Part shown: piece by piece, positions 21,445-30,222 of the stretch
Layout of the letters: each line of letters opens with the position of its first letter
How positions within the stretch are numbered: the first letter of the stretch is position 1
Assembly: GCA_963704535.1 (NCBI GenBank)
Contig: OY969916.1
Location: 6,324,001 to 6,388,000 of the forward strand
Reading direction: 5' to 3'
Length of the DNA stretch: 64,000 nt
From: G963704535 sp963704535
GTDB taxonomy: Bacteria; Chloroflexota; Chloroflexia; Chloroflexales; Roseiflexaceae
Position numbers and translations under genes: made by a program
Notes under the pieces: model-generated
What the model was told of the DNA's origin: nothing
Databases searched by the model: none
What the model saw: only the letters and a program-made list of their open reading frames with translations

Positions 21445-23703
21445 TTGGCCGATATTCCGACTGACCAGGCGCCCGCCGCTGAACCAACGCGGCAGCGCCC
21501 CAACAAGCTGCTCCTCGCGCGGCTGTTGCCGGGCGCCCTGGCCGCGCTGCTGTTCTTCGCGCTCGCCGCCGGCGACTTCTTGCTTGGCGTGGTGGCCCGG
21601 CCTATCCAGGCGCTCCTGGCCCTGCTCCTGGCTGGTGCGATCATGGCTCGGCCCGCAGTCTGGCACGCGCTGCTCGGCTTGCGTGCCTGGGCGGGCCTTC
21701 GGCACACCGCTGCGGTCGCCGGGGTTGCCGGGCTGGCGCTATTCCTGCGCTGCTGGGGACTCGGCTTTGGCCTGCCCTACCTGGAACATCCCGATGAGTG
21801 GGCTGTCGCCGATCGAGCGTTGCAGATGCTGCGTACGGCTGATTATAGCCCACACTCTTTTGTCTATCCGACTCTATATACTTACCTTCAGCTCGGCGTC
21901 GCCGCGCTTCACTTCCTGTGGGGCGTCGGCGCCGGCCTCTACCGCACGCTCGACGATATCGACCCGGCCCAGTACTACGCCTGGGCGCGCGCGCTCACCG
22001 CGCTGCTCGGCACCGCCGCCGTCCTATGTACCTACGCCGTCGGGCGGCTGCTGTATGGGCGCGCGGTCGGGCTGCTGGCCGCCGCGCTCCTGGCGGTCTA
22101 CCCGGCCGCTACCGGCGATGCCCACTATGTCACGACCGATACGCCGGCCATGTTCTTCACAATGCTGGCCTTCCTGGTCATCGCCTTGCTCTACCTTCGC
22201 CCGCCCCAGCGCTCGCGCGACCACGCGGCCCTGGCGCTGATCGCCGGCTTCGGCGTGGGCCTGGCCGTCGCCACCAAGTACAATGTCGCGGTCCTGGTGC
22301 TACCGCTGCTGCTGGCGCTGCTGCCCGCCGACCACCGAACGGGAGAGGGGGAGAGGGGGAGAGAGGGGGAGGAGGACAACGGACACGCAACACGCAACAC
22401 GCAACACGCAACACGCAACACATTTCACGTTTCACGTTTCACGTTTCACGGCTCCCTGGCGCTCATAGGCATCCTGCTCGGCTTCACGCTCGGCACCCCG
22501 ATGTGGCTGCGCGAGCTGCCCCAGATGCTGAACGACATCGCCTCGGTGCTGGTCCACTACAAGTTTGCCGGCCACCCCGGCGCCGAGTCCGACCACCCGG
22601 CCCTGTTCTATTGGGACTCGTTCGTCGCCAATGGCGCGCTGCTGGCCTGGGCGTTCCTGGGCGGCACGCTGCTGGCCTTCGTGCGGCGCAGCCGCGCCGA
22701 CCTGCTGGTCCTGAGCTTCGCTATACCGACGTTCCTCCAGATGATTTCTGTCAAAGTAGTCTTCTTCCGCAATGCGATGCCGTTGCTGCCATTCCTATGC
22801 CTGCTGGTGGCCGCTCTGCTGGTGGCCGGTATCGGCGGGCTGCGCCTACCAAACGTCGGTGCCCAGCCGGCGGGTTTCTCTCAAGTGATCCATACCATTC
22901 GTAGGAATCCGTTGTTGCTCCTGCTGCTTGCCTTCATCCTCCTCGCCGCCCAGCCGCTGGCCCAGTCCATCCACGACAATTGGCTGCGCGCCCAGCCGAC
23001 GACGCGCGTCCTTGCGACCGAGTGGGTCAGGCGCAGCGCCCAGGATGGCACGCGCATCTGGCTCGAAGATCAAACGCTGATCCTGCCCGCGCGCCTGCGT
23101 GTGCAGGGCGGCGAACTTGTGACCACCCACGATGTCGAGTGGTACCGCGCCGGCGGGTTTCGCTTCCTGGTCGTCAACCAGGATGTCGCGCGCGACGACG
23201 GCGCCCAGCTTGGGCAGTTCGGCGCCCCGGCCGCCCGCTTCGAGCCGGTCGGGCGCCATGGCCCCCGCCTCGCGATCTACGACACCGGCTTCGGCGATCC
23301 GGCGCGCGACCCCCGCACACCGTCGGGCGCGACCCTCGGCGCCGGCGCGATCGTGCTGGACGGCTACCGGCACCCCGCCGAGGCCCGCCCCGGCACGACG
23401 CTGCCACTGGCGCTCTATTGGCGCGCCACCCGCAGCCTGCCTGCCGACTACACCGTCTACGTCCACCTGCTCGATGCCGGCGGCGGCAAGGCCGCCCAAC
23501 GCGATCTTCCACCCCTCGACGGCAGCCTGCCCACTTCGCGCTGGCTCCCCGACAGCCTCATCCGCGACGACCAGGACCTCGCGCTTCCGCAGGAGCTTCC
23601 GCCCGGCACCTACCGGCTCGTCGCCGGCATGTACGACCCCCAGACACTCGCGGCGATCAACGACGCCGGGCCGATCGACCTGGGCGAGGTTATTATTCGC
23701 TAA
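21445..23703 (+). CDS. GT39-type (PMT/ArnT-like) membrane glycosyltransferase with C-terminal beta domain and repeat insertion
   Basis: 752 residues from TTG 21445; AAGGGGGA stands six bases upstream, while longer readings begin inside the 38-base repeats. About ten membrane segments fill residues 20-540. The catalytic acidic pair of GT-C enzymes is seen in HPDEW (residues 115-119) in the first outer loop, followed by FVYPTLYTYLQL and YVTTDTPAMFF. A beta-rich C-terminal domain (about 625-752, YRHPAEARPGTTLPLALYWR, YVHLLDAGG) is common in Chloroflexota homologues. It likely moves a sugar from a polyprenyl carrier to protein or glycan. Residues about 300-335 come from heptamer arrays inserted in a cytoplasmic loop. 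Ends at a strong hairpin. Confidence 0.85.
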   Translation: MADIPTDQAPAAEPTRQRPNKLLLARLLPGALAALLFFALAAGDFLLGVVARPIQALLALLLAGAIMARPAVWHALLGLRAWAGLRHTAAVAGVAGLALFLRCWGLGFGLPYLEHPDEWAVADRALQMLRTADYSPHSFVYPTLYTYLQLGVAALHFLWGVGAGLYRTLDDIDPAQYYAWARALTALLGTAAVLCTYAVGRLLYGRAVGLLAAALLAVYPAATGDAHYVTTDTPAMFFTMLAFLVIALLYLRPPQRSRDHAALALIAGFGVGLAVATKYNVAVLVLPLLLALLPADHRTGEGERGREGEEDNGHATRNTQHATRNTFHVSRFTFHGSLALIGILLGFTLGTPMWLRELPQMLNDIASVLVHYKFAGHPGAESDHPALFYWDSFVANGALLAWAFLGGTLLAFVRRSRADLLVLSFAIPTFLQMISVKVVFFRNAMPLLPFLCLLVAALLVAGIGGLRLPNVGAQPAGFSQVIHTIRRNPLLLLLLAFILLAAQPLAQSIHDNWLRAQPTTRVLATEWVRRSAQDGTRIWLEDQTLILPARLRVQGGELVTTHDVEWYRAGGFRFLVVNQDVARDDGAQLGQFGAPAARFEPVGRHGPRLAIYDTGFGDPARDPRTPSGATLGAGAIVLDGYRHPAEARPGTTLPLALYWRATRSLPADYTVYVHLLDAGGGKAAQRDLPPLDGSLPTSRWLPDSLIRDDQDLALPQELPPGTYRLVAGMYDPQTLAAINDAGPIDLGEVIIR
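22341..22450. repeat. Heptamer arrays inside the GT39 coding sequence
   Basis: GGGAGAG-like units at 22341-22372, ACACGCA units at 22383-22421 and TTTCACG units at 22423-22450. They are translated in frame as an Arg/Thr/His-rich loop. Confidence 0.88.
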
Positions 23704-23713
23704 CAGGAGGAAC

Positions 23714-23772
23714 GGATAGGGGAGCGGATAAACGGATAGCTCACTGCTATCCGTTTATCCGCTCCCCTATCC
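23714..23772. terminator. Perfect 27-base inverted repeat between convergent genes
   Basis: Bases 23714-23740 (starting GGATAGGGGAGCGG) pair exactly with 23746-23772 around the loop TCACT. It separates the GT39 gene and the kinase gene ending at 23781, and is probably a two-way terminator. Confidence 0.8.
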
Positions 23773-23780
23773 ATTCACCC

Positions 23781-25931
23781 TTATCCCCTCACCGCTCGAA
23801 TCAGCTCCGTCGCCACCGGCAGCGTAAAGAAAAACGTGCTGCCTTTGCCGGCTGTGCTCTCGACCCAGATACGCCCGCCATGCAGCTCCACCAGCGCCCT
23901 GGTGATCGCCAGGCCCAGCCCGGTGCCGCCGATCCGGCGCGTGTTGGTATTATCGACCCGGTAGAAGCGCTCCCAGATTCGCGGCAGATCCTCCGGCGCA
24001 ATGCCGATGCCCTGGTCGCGCACGCTGACGCACAGCCACTTGCCCGACGGGTGGTCGGGCGGCAGCTCGGCGGCCTCCTCCACTGCGAGCGAGATCTCGC
24101 CCCCGCGTGGCGAGTACTTCGCCGCGTTGGTCAGCAGGTTGAACAAGATCTGCTTGACTTTGTCGCGGTCGACATAGGCCGGCGGCAATTGGTTCGGCAG
24201 GTGGATCACCATCCGGTGGCGGGTGGAGAGGTGGTGGTTGAGCTGGGCGGTCATCTCGCCGATCAACTGGCGCAGCGACACCACCCACTGGTTCAGCTTG
24301 ACCTTGCCCGCCTCCAGGCGCGAGATTCCCAGCAGGTCCTCCACGATTTGCGAGAGGTGATTGGCCTCGTTGTAGACCGTCTTCACAAACTCGCGCTGCT
24401 CGTCCGGTGCGAACTCGCGCGCCAGCAGCAGCTCGGTGTAGCCGAGGATCGAGGTCAGCGGGGTGCGCAGCTCGTGCGACACAACCGAGATAAACTCGCT
24501 TTTAAGCCGTTCGGACTCCCGCTCGCGGGTCACATCGCTCAGCACCCACAGCCGGCCGGTCAGTTGGCCCAGCGTATCGCGGGTGGGCGCCGAGAGCACC
24601 TGGAGTTCCTGGTGCGGGTCGCGCAGCTCGATCGTCGTCGACTGAACCTCGTACGGCTTGCTCTGGCCATTGGCGCAGAAGTCGGTCAGCCCCAGCGGAT
24701 CGACCAGGCGCGCCAGCAGCAGCGGCACCAGGTCCCACGGCATGTGAAAGTCGGCGTCCGGCTCCAGCGGCCCAATGCCCCAGATGCTGTGCCAGGCCGG
24801 GTTCGAGCGCAGGATTCGGCCCTGGCTGTCGAGCAGCGCCAGGCCGATCGGCATGCTGGAGAAGACCTGGCTCAGTTGCGTGCTCGACTCCAGCAACTCT
24901 TGATAGCGCAGCGCCCGGCGCAGCGATTGTGACGCATGGGCGCAGAGGGCCTGGGCGAACGCCAGCTCGCCCAGGCCAAATGCCGCCGAACGCGGGCTAT
25001 CCAGCACCAGCACCGCCAGCGTCTTCCCCTCCAGGGCGATCGGAATCGCCAACTCGGCCCGCACGTCGGGGCTGCCGGCCTGATAATCGGGGTCCAGTGA
25101 GACATCGCGCAGCAGCACGGTCCGGCCGCTGCGGGCGACCTTGCCGGCGACGCCGACCTCCCAGCTCAGGCGCCGGCGTGGCTCGCCGTACCCATCCTGG
25201 TTCAGCGGATCGCGCCCGTAGCCCTCATACACCTGGAGGACCAGCTCGCCCCGCTCGTGATCCACCAAGCTGATCGCGCCGGCCTCCGCGCCGGTCGAGT
25301 CCAGTGCCCAGCGCAGCAGCAGCGCCAGCAACGCGTTCAGCGCCAATGGCGCCTCCATCTCGGCCCGTAGCGATGCCAGCAGGTGCTCTTGCCGGCTGGT
25401 CAGTTCGCCGGCGCGCTGGGGCATCGTGCGCACCAGGGCCTCCCCGCCCTCGACCGCGATCGCCGCCGCGAGCAGAGGCAGCAGCGCGCCGATAAAGGTC
25501 TGCTCCTCTGTCGTGAACGCATCCCCGCCCGGCGCGATCAGCTCCAGCACGCCCCACAGAATCCCATTCCAGGCGATCGGCGCGCCGAAGTAGGTCAGCT
25601 CGCTCGATCCTTCCGGCGCGTCGCCATTGAGCAGCACCCGCAGCGGCACCACAAAGCGCGCCGCCGCCTCACGCTCGATCACTTTATGGGTAAATTCATC
25701 GCTCCAGGATTTCTGCCAGCCGTTCGGGGTGTAGAACTGCTCGCGCGGCCCCGCCGCCGCCGCCGATTGAAGCCAGCAGATCAGCCGGCCATCCTGGAAG
25801 CTCACCGCATCGCGCAGCAGCGTAAACGTGTCGTGAATGCGCGCGGCGAACGACCGCTCGCTCGCCAGCAGGCGCGCGATGGTCGAGAGCAGCGGCAGCG
25901 AAGGATGTGTTGGTGGAGGCAGCGCAAGCAT
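23781..25931 (-). CDS. Soluble GAF/PAS sensor histidine kinase
   Basis: 716 residues, no membrane segments. Two GAF-like domains are visible (about 20-165, and about 205-345 with GAISLVDHERGELVLQVY and VGVAGKVARSGRTVLLRDV). A PAS domain (about 352-470) has PIGLALLDSQGRILRSNPAW. Then come His486 in SHELRTPLTSILGYTELL, the N box FNLLTNAAKYS, DQGIGIAPEDLPRIWERFYRVD and GGTGLGLAI. It should sense a cytoplasmic signal and autophosphorylate. No response regulator is adjacent, so it is an orphan kinase. The start at 25931 has a weak ribosome site and is followed upstream by a heptamer palindrome. Confidence 0.9.
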   Translation of the reverse strand: MLALPPPTHPSLPLLSTIARLLASERSFAARIHDTFTLLRDAVSFQDGRLICWLQSAAAAGPREQFYTPNGWQKSWSDEFTHKVIEREAAARFVVPLRVLLNGDAPEGSSELTYFGAPIAWNGILWGVLELIAPGGDAFTTEEQTFIGALLPLLAAAIAVEGGEALVRTMPQRAGELTSRQEHLLASLRAEMEAPLALNALLALLLRWALDSTGAEAGAISLVDHERGELVLQVYEGYGRDPLNQDGYGEPRRRLSWEVGVAGKVARSGRTVLLRDVSLDPDYQAGSPDVRAELAIPIALEGKTLAVLVLDSPRSAAFGLGELAFAQALCAHASQSLRRALRYQELLESSTQLSQVFSSMPIGLALLDSQGRILRSNPAWHSIWGIGPLEPDADFHMPWDLVPLLLARLVDPLGLTDFCANGQSKPYEVQSTTIELRDPHQELQVLSAPTRDTLGQLTGRLWVLSDVTRERESERLKSEFISVVSHELRTPLTSILGYTELLLAREFAPDEQREFVKTVYNEANHLSQIVEDLLGISRLEAGKVKLNQWVVSLRQLIGEMTAQLNHHLSTRHRMVIHLPNQLPPAYVDRDKVKQILFNLLTNAAKYSPRGGEISLAVEEAAELPPDHPSGKWLCVSVRDQGIGIAPEDLPRIWERFYRVDNTNTRRIGGTGLGLAITRALVELHGGRIWVESTAGKGSTFFFTLPVATELIRAVRG

Positions 25932-25940
25932 TGCTATATT

Positions 25941-25993
25941 GATACGTGATGCGTGATGCGTGAATGAGACTCACGTATCACACATCACGTATC
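25941..25993. repeat. Heptamer palindrome upstream of the GAF kinase gene
   Basis: GATACGTGATGCGTGATGCGTGA and TCACGTATCACACATCACGTATC pair at 20 of 23 positions around a seven-base loop. Unit type is the same CGTGATG seen at 2202-2250. Confidence 0.8.
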
Positions 25994-26112
25994 ACACCGG
26001 GATGCTTTTTATTTCCGAGCCCTTACATCATCACTAGGTCGTGTTGCGCTGTATTGTAGCGTGTTGCGCCCCACTGTCAACCCTGAGCCGCTCCCGGCCC
26101 GTTACGATAGCT
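25994..26112. other. Intergenic region between divergent genes
   Basis: No gene is seen in this part. It includes two GTGTTGCG-containing stretches (26041-26070) that look like decayed heptamer units. Confidence 0.35.
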
Positions 26113-26388
26113 AGTTCTGAAAAGGGGGAGTTTGAGGGGGACTCCCCTCAAGATCCTTTTTCCACGTGATCTTGAAAAGGGGGAGTTTGAGGGGGCTCCC
26201 CTCAAGATCTTTTTCCACCACTCAACCTTTCAGAGACTGTCTGAGAAGGGGGAGTTTGAGGGGGCTCCCCTCAAGATCCTTTTTCCACTACTCAACCTTT
26301 CAGAGACTGTCTGAGAAGGGGGAGTTTGAGGGGGTCTCCCCTCAAGATCCTTTTTCCACCACTCAACCTTTCAAATAGTTTCTGAGAA
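26113..26388. repeat. Family A palindromic repeats, four tandem copies upstream of purA
   Basis: Four units with GGGGGAGTTTGAGGGGG and CCCCTCAAGATC cores follow each other; the last two start at 26241 and 26311, a 70-base period, with CTCAACCTTTCAGAGACTGT between. This is the largest cluster of this family in the window. Confidence 0.9.
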
Positions 26389-26429
26389 ACCAGGACCATG
26401 GTTCGTACGCCGCCCTGCGCGTTGTGATC

Positions 26430-26435
26430 TATAAT
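26430..26435 (+). promoter_or_regulatory. -10 element of purA
   Basis: TATAAT 35 bases before the purA start codon. No clear -35 at 17 bases. The family A cluster ends about 40 bases upstream. Confidence 0.45.
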
Positions 26436-26470
26436 AGAGCCCGGATCGATATACGCAAAAGGGGGCTGCT

Positions 26471-27763
26471 ATGCCGGTCGTCGCAGTGATTGGTGCCCAG
26501 TGGGGCGACGAGGGCAAAGGTCATATCGTGGACCTCTTAGCCGAGCGTGCCCGCCTGGTCGTGCGCTACGGGGGCGGAAACAATGCTGGGCATACGGTGG
26601 TCAATGCGCGCGGCGCGTTCAAGCTGCATGTCGTGCCTTCCGGCATCTTCGACCCAACCACCGTCAATATCATTGGCAGCGGCGTCGTGATCGACCCGCC
26701 TGAGTTGCTCAAGGAGTTGGCCGATTTACAGGCTCAGGGCATTAGCACCGCCAAGCTGTTCGTCAGCGACCGCGCCCACGTCGTAATGCCCTACCACGTC
26801 ATGCAGGACCAGCTTGACGAAACGCTCCGCGGCGACCACAAGATCGGCACCACCGGGCGCGGCATCGGCCCTGCCTATGCCGACAAGATGGCCCGCATCG
26901 GCATGCGCATGGGCGACCTGCTGCACGAAGAAACGTTATTGAGCCGCCTACGCCAAGTCCTTGAGAGCAAAAATAAGCTGCTGACCTCGCTCTACAACGC
27001 GCAGCCGCTCTCGCTCCACGAGGTCTACATGCGCTACCTGGGCTTCGGCCGCCAGCTCGCCGACTACGTGACCGACACCCACCCGATCATCCAGCGCGCG
27101 CTGGATAAGGATGTCCCGCTCCTGCTCGAAGGCGCTCAGGGCATCCTGCTCGATGTCGATCACGGCACCTACCCCTACGTAACGTCATCTCTGCCGGGCG
27201 CGGCGGGCGCCTGCCAGGGCGCCGGCATCGGCCCCACGCGCCTCAACTCGGTTGCCGGCGTCTTCAAAGCCTATACTACCCGCGTCGGCGAGGGGCCTTT
27301 CCCCACCGAGGTCCAGGGCGAGGCCGCCGATGTGCTTCGGCAGCTCGGCAAGCCCTGGGCCGAGGTCGGTACGACCACCGGCCGGCTGCGGCGCGTCGGC
27401 TGGTTCGATGCGGTGCTTGCGCGCTACGCCGCCCGCATCAACGGCATCGACACGGTCGCACTCACCAAGCTCGACGTACTCGATACCCTGCCGCGCATCA
27501 AGGTCTGCGTCGGCTACCGCCTGCACGACACCGAGATCGATTACCCCCCATCCAACATCGCGATCTTCGGCCGCGTGGAGCCGATCTACGAAGAACTCCC
27601 CGGCTGGCAGGTCCCCACCAATGGTGTGCGCCACTTCGATCAACTTCCTTCACAGGCTCGCGATTATATCGCCAGGCTGTGCGAGCTGATCGGCGCCCGT
27701 ATCGGCATGGTATCGATCGGCCCCGGCCGCGAGCAAATCATCGAAGTACATCCAATTTTCTAG
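26471..27763 (+). CDS. purA: Adenylosuccinate synthetase
   Basis: 430 residues, full length for the family. GTP-binding loop IGAQWGDEGKGHIVD at residues 7-21, YGGGNNAGHTVV at 34-45, GTTGRGIGPAYADK near 130, LLEGAQGILLDVDHGTYPYVTSS near 220, and TTTGRLRRVGWFD near 300. All the catalytic residues (Asp13, His41 regions) are visible. The enzyme joins IMP and aspartate in the first committed step to AMP. It stands alone, with no other purine genes nearby, and ends at a hairpin shared with the convergent glutaredoxin gene. Confidence 0.97.
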   Translation: MPVVAVIGAQWGDEGKGHIVDLLAERARLVVRYGGGNNAGHTVVNARGAFKLHVVPSGIFDPTTVNIIGSGVVIDPPELLKELADLQAQGISTAKLFVSDRAHVVMPYHVMQDQLDETLRGDHKIGTTGRGIGPAYADKMARIGMRMGDLLHEETLLSRLRQVLESKNKLLTSLYNAQPLSLHEVYMRYLGFGRQLADYVTDTHPIIQRALDKDVPLLLEGAQGILLDVDHGTYPYVTSSLPGAAGACQGAGIGPTRLNSVAGVFKAYTTRVGEGPFPTEVQGEAADVLRQLGKPWAEVGTTTGRLRRVGWFDAVLARYAARINGIDTVALTKLDVLDTLPRIKVCVGYRLHDTEIDYPPSNIAIFGRVEPIYEELPGWQVPTNGVRHFDQLPSQARDYIARLCELIGARIGMVSIGPGREQIIEVHPIF

Positions 27764-27784
27764 CAGCCAGCACCCGCAAAACTA

Positions 27785-27823
27785 AGAACCGAGAACAGGA
27801 CTTGCGTCCTTGTTCTCGGTTCT
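27785..27823. terminator. Hairpin after purA
   Basis: AGAACCGAGAACA-GGA faces TCCTTGTTCTCGGTTCT around a short CTTGCG loop, one bulge. It lies 22 bases after the purA stop codon and may also end transcripts of the minus-strand glutaredoxin gene. Confidence 0.65.
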
Positions 27824-27830
27824 CGCTTGT

Positions 27831-27900
27831 CACTCGCGATCTGTGGTGGGAAAGAGATCTTGAGGGCTGCCCCTCAAACTGCCCTTTTCAGATAGTCTCT
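27831..27900. repeat. Family A palindromic repeat, partial
   Basis: CACTCGCGATCTGTGGTGGGAAAG, core TTGAGGGCTGCCCCTCAA and end CTTTTCAGATAGTCTCT. The last base touches the stop codon of the glutaredoxin gene. Confidence 0.8.
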
Positions 27901-28154
27901 TATCCGTTCAGTGTGGTCAGCTTCTGAGTCAGCATCGCCGACGATGGCTCGACCAGCACGGTGCCATCGGGGAATAGGATCGTCGGCACGCTCTGGTAGC
28001 CGCGGTTGATCTGCTCCACATAGGTGCGTGCCCGATCATCGATCGAGATATCGACATACTGATAGTTCGCCTGGTGTTGTTCGAGCACCCGTAGTGCTCG
28101 CCGGCAATCACCGCACCACGGAGTGCCATAGATAGTGATCGTCTGGGTCGTCAT
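27900..28154 (-). CDS. Glutaredoxin-like (mycoredoxin-type) protein
   Basis: 84 residues. ITIYGTPWCGDCRRALRVL has the thioredoxin-fold active site Cys-Gly-Asp-Cys (residues 14-17). Next come YQYVDISID and the cis-Pro segment QSVPTILFPDGTVLVEPS. The size and the TPWCGDC form fit mycoredoxin/glutaredoxin-like thiol reductases, which would use low-molecular thiols; the thiol used here is not known. A GAGG lies about 11 bases before ATG 28154. Single-gene unit facing purA. Confidence 0.9.
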   Translation of the reverse strand: MTTQTITIYGTPWCGDCRRALRVLEQHQANYQYVDISIDDRARTYVEQINRGYQSVPTILFPDGTVLVEPSSAMLTQKLTTLNG

Positions 28155-28562
28155 AGGAAGATAAACCTCATATCTGACTTAACTATGGTCGCTTGACCAT
28201 AATATTTTCGCCTCAGTACTATTATACTATATCTATACCGACACAAAAGAATCGGAAAGCGAGGGGCAAGGGGAGGGCAGCCCTCCCCTTAAACCCCACC
28301 CAACCAGTCATAAGGGCCGCTATAGGAAAGCCGATCTGGCACGATCTGGCAAATAGAGTGGCACATTGCACCGCTTCCGACCGGCCCGCGTACTATTGTC
28401 TGTGAACCCATTCTAGTGCTCTCCGCCGACCGATTTGCTTCCGGCTCTGCCCGAGACTTCCATCTTGAGCATGATCAGAGCAAAGTTGGGTAGACGTCGT
28501 CAGCTCGGCATGCTACCGTAGCCTAGTCGCAATAGTTGAAAAATAGTAAAGGAGACTCAACT
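28155..28562. other. Intergenic region with short hairpin
   Basis: This 408-base spacer between divergent genes holds a perfect 11-base stem AAGGGGAGGGC/GCCCTCCCCTT at 28268-28290 (a shortened relative of the family A/B cores) and A+T-rich sequence at 28195-28245 with several TATACT-like boxes that could drive either gene. No gene is supported. Confidence 0.45.
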
Positions 28563-29984
28563 GTGACGGCTACGCATCGTTTTATTCGACCTCTCGCTGT
28601 ATTGCTGGCATTAGGGCTCTTGGTGACTATGCTTGTCCCGTTCTCCACACGTTCCTCTCAAGCCGGCCAGCAAACCATTACGCTCGCGCCTGGTGATCAG
28701 TTGACGCTCATCTGCTCGACGGGCTTGAGCGGCACTGTCCAGGGCACCCAATCCACCATCCAATGCGCCGCTCCGCCGGCCACCGCGACTCCCGTCCCAC
28801 CGGCAGGGCCTGCCGTGACGGGCTTTAATGGTGTCCAAGAAGGCGCCATGCTCAGTGGTAAGGCCAATATCGAGGCCCTGGTCTCGGGTCAGAATATCGC
28901 CCGCGTCGTCTTCGACCTGGTGGGGCCGCAGAACACGCAGCATGTCGATAAAACCAAGCCCTACTACTTCTTGGGCGATGATAATGGCACCCCGCGCGGT
29001 TGGGATACGACCCAGTACCCCAACGGCGACTACATGCTGACAGCGACCGCCTTCGACAACGCCGGCCTGAGCGGAGCGCTGATGGTCCACTTCCACGTCC
29101 ACAACCAGGCGAATCCGACCGCCACACCCGTCCCCGGCAGCGATGTCGGCGTCTGTGGCGAGCGGATGGATACCTGGCACCCGCCGGTCATCAATGGCTG
29201 CGCTACCGGCCACGAGCACGGCGACGCGCCGCCCGATTGGATCGCCGCAGCCGGCTACAGTGTCTCGTTCCACGGTCACTTCAACACCTCGCCGACCGAG
29301 CACACCGCCAAGCACGCCGCGATGAAAGGCTTCACGGCCAAGTTCAACAACGTCGACATCTACTTCCGCGTCCACGCCGCCTCCAACGTCCTCGACCGCT
29401 CGGCGCGCTTTCACTCCTACGAGGTCTGGGCGCGCGATCCCCAGGGCAACGTCTCGCACTGGCAGGGCTGGTACAACACCGGCGACCCCGAGCGTGACCG
29501 CTACGTGCGCCGGAAGGGCACCGAGACCAGCGTGCGACCGGCGATGCTGGTGGTCGACCAGACCAGCTGGGACCAGGGCATCCGCTGCGAGCAGTGGTAC
29601 GCCGTCACAGCCGAGTGGAGCTGGGACTTTGGCTGGACCATCTGCAACTCGACGACCCTCTACTATCCTGGCGAGAACCAAGAGCAGGATCGCTCCTTCT
29701 GGCGGCTGGCCCCCGATGGCTCGCTTGGCACGACCCGTCGTCTGGAGGCTGCCTGGTACACCTCCCGCGCACATCCTACCGGCGCATTTGTCGCGACCCA
29801 ATTCGGCGAGATCGTGTCGGGGATGAACGATGCGCGCTGCTCCAGCACCACGACCACCTTCGGCAAGACGTACCAAAACGTCTGTATGGAGCAGTATATC
29901 GCCCCAAGCCTGACCCAGGTGGCGTTCCCGAACAATGCCGTACAGAAGACCTTTAATGCCACCGGCGCCACCATACCGAACTAA
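28563..29984 (+). CDS. Secreted protein of unknown function
   Basis: 473 residues from GTG 28563, which has AAAGGAG eight bases upstream; an earlier in-frame TTG has no such site. A signal peptide is clear (RFIRPLAVLLALGLLVTMLVPF, then SQAGQQ). Residues about 80-95 form a Pro/Thr linker, then an Ig-like module (about 95-190, GYDxTQYPNGDYML-type text WDTTQYPNGDYMLTA) is followed by a larger domain with SVSFHGHFNTSPTEHTAKH, FHSYEVWARDPQGNVSHWQGW and WYAVTAEWSWDFGW. I do not recognise the large domain. Several Cys and His residues suggest a disulfide- or metal-stabilised extracellular protein. Ends with a perfect hairpin. Confidence 0.75.
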   Translation: MTATHRFIRPLAVLLALGLLVTMLVPFSTRSSQAGQQTITLAPGDQLTLICSTGLSGTVQGTQSTIQCAAPPATATPVPPAGPAVTGFNGVQEGAMLSGKANIEALVSGQNIARVVFDLVGPQNTQHVDKTKPYYFLGDDNGTPRGWDTTQYPNGDYMLTATAFDNAGLSGALMVHFHVHNQANPTATPVPGSDVGVCGERMDTWHPPVINGCATGHEHGDAPPDWIAAAGYSVSFHGHFNTSPTEHTAKHAAMKGFTAKFNNVDIYFRVHAASNVLDRSARFHSYEVWARDPQGNVSHWQGWYNTGDPERDRYVRRKGTETSVRPAMLVVDQTSWDQGIRCEQWYAVTAEWSWDFGWTICNSTTLYYPGENQEQDRSFWRLAPDGSLGTTRRLEAAWYTSRAHPTGAFVATQFGEIVSGMNDARCSSTTTTFGKTYQNVCMEQYIAPSLTQVAFPNNAVQKTFNATGATIPN

Positions 29985-30004
29985 AAACATCCCACAGTAG
30001 ATCT

Positions 30005-30048
30005 GAAACGTGAAACGTGAGCAAGACATTGCTCACGTTTCACGTTTC
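30005..30048. terminator. Perfect 20-base inverted repeat made of heptamers
   Basis: Bases 30005-30024 (GAAACGTGAAACGTGAG...) pair exactly with 30029-30048 around the loop GACA, 20 bases after the secreted-protein stop codon. The arms are CGTGAAA units, so a heptamer array serves as a hairpin terminator here. Confidence 0.8.
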
Positions 30049-30055
30049 TATGTAC

Positions 30056-30140
30056 AGCATTCCTAAAGAGTTGTGAAAGGGGGTGTGGGGGAAGCCCCCA
30101 CAGAAACCCTTTCCCACTTTACAACCCTGATAGGAATGCT
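30056..30140. repeat. Palindromic element with AGCATTCCTA ends
   Basis: AGCATTCCTA (30056-30065) and TAGGAATGCT (30131-30140) are perfect inverted ends; within lie AGTTGTGAAAGGG / CCCTTTCCCACTTTACAAC and the core GTGGGGGAAGCCCCCAC. It is related in layout to families A and B but has its own ends. Confidence 0.8.
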
Positions 30141-30222
30141 CTAGCATTGTTCACGATTGTAACTCGACCGTGAATATGCTATAGTCATTCAGAGTCTCAT
30201 CCCCACAGCGAGAGAAAAACAC

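Noticed and set aside
20904..21707. 267-residue minus-strand frame covering the 38-base repeats
   Set aside because: Only its last 56 codons, after a good ribosome site at 21074, look like a gene.
26132..26378. Small open frames within the family A cluster
   Set aside because: They repeat the text GSLRGLPSRS-like in several frames and are produced by the palindromic repeats.
28155..28562. Riboswitch or small RNA gene before the secreted-protein gene
   Set aside because: Apart from an 11-base stem no conserved riboswitch core could be recognised.
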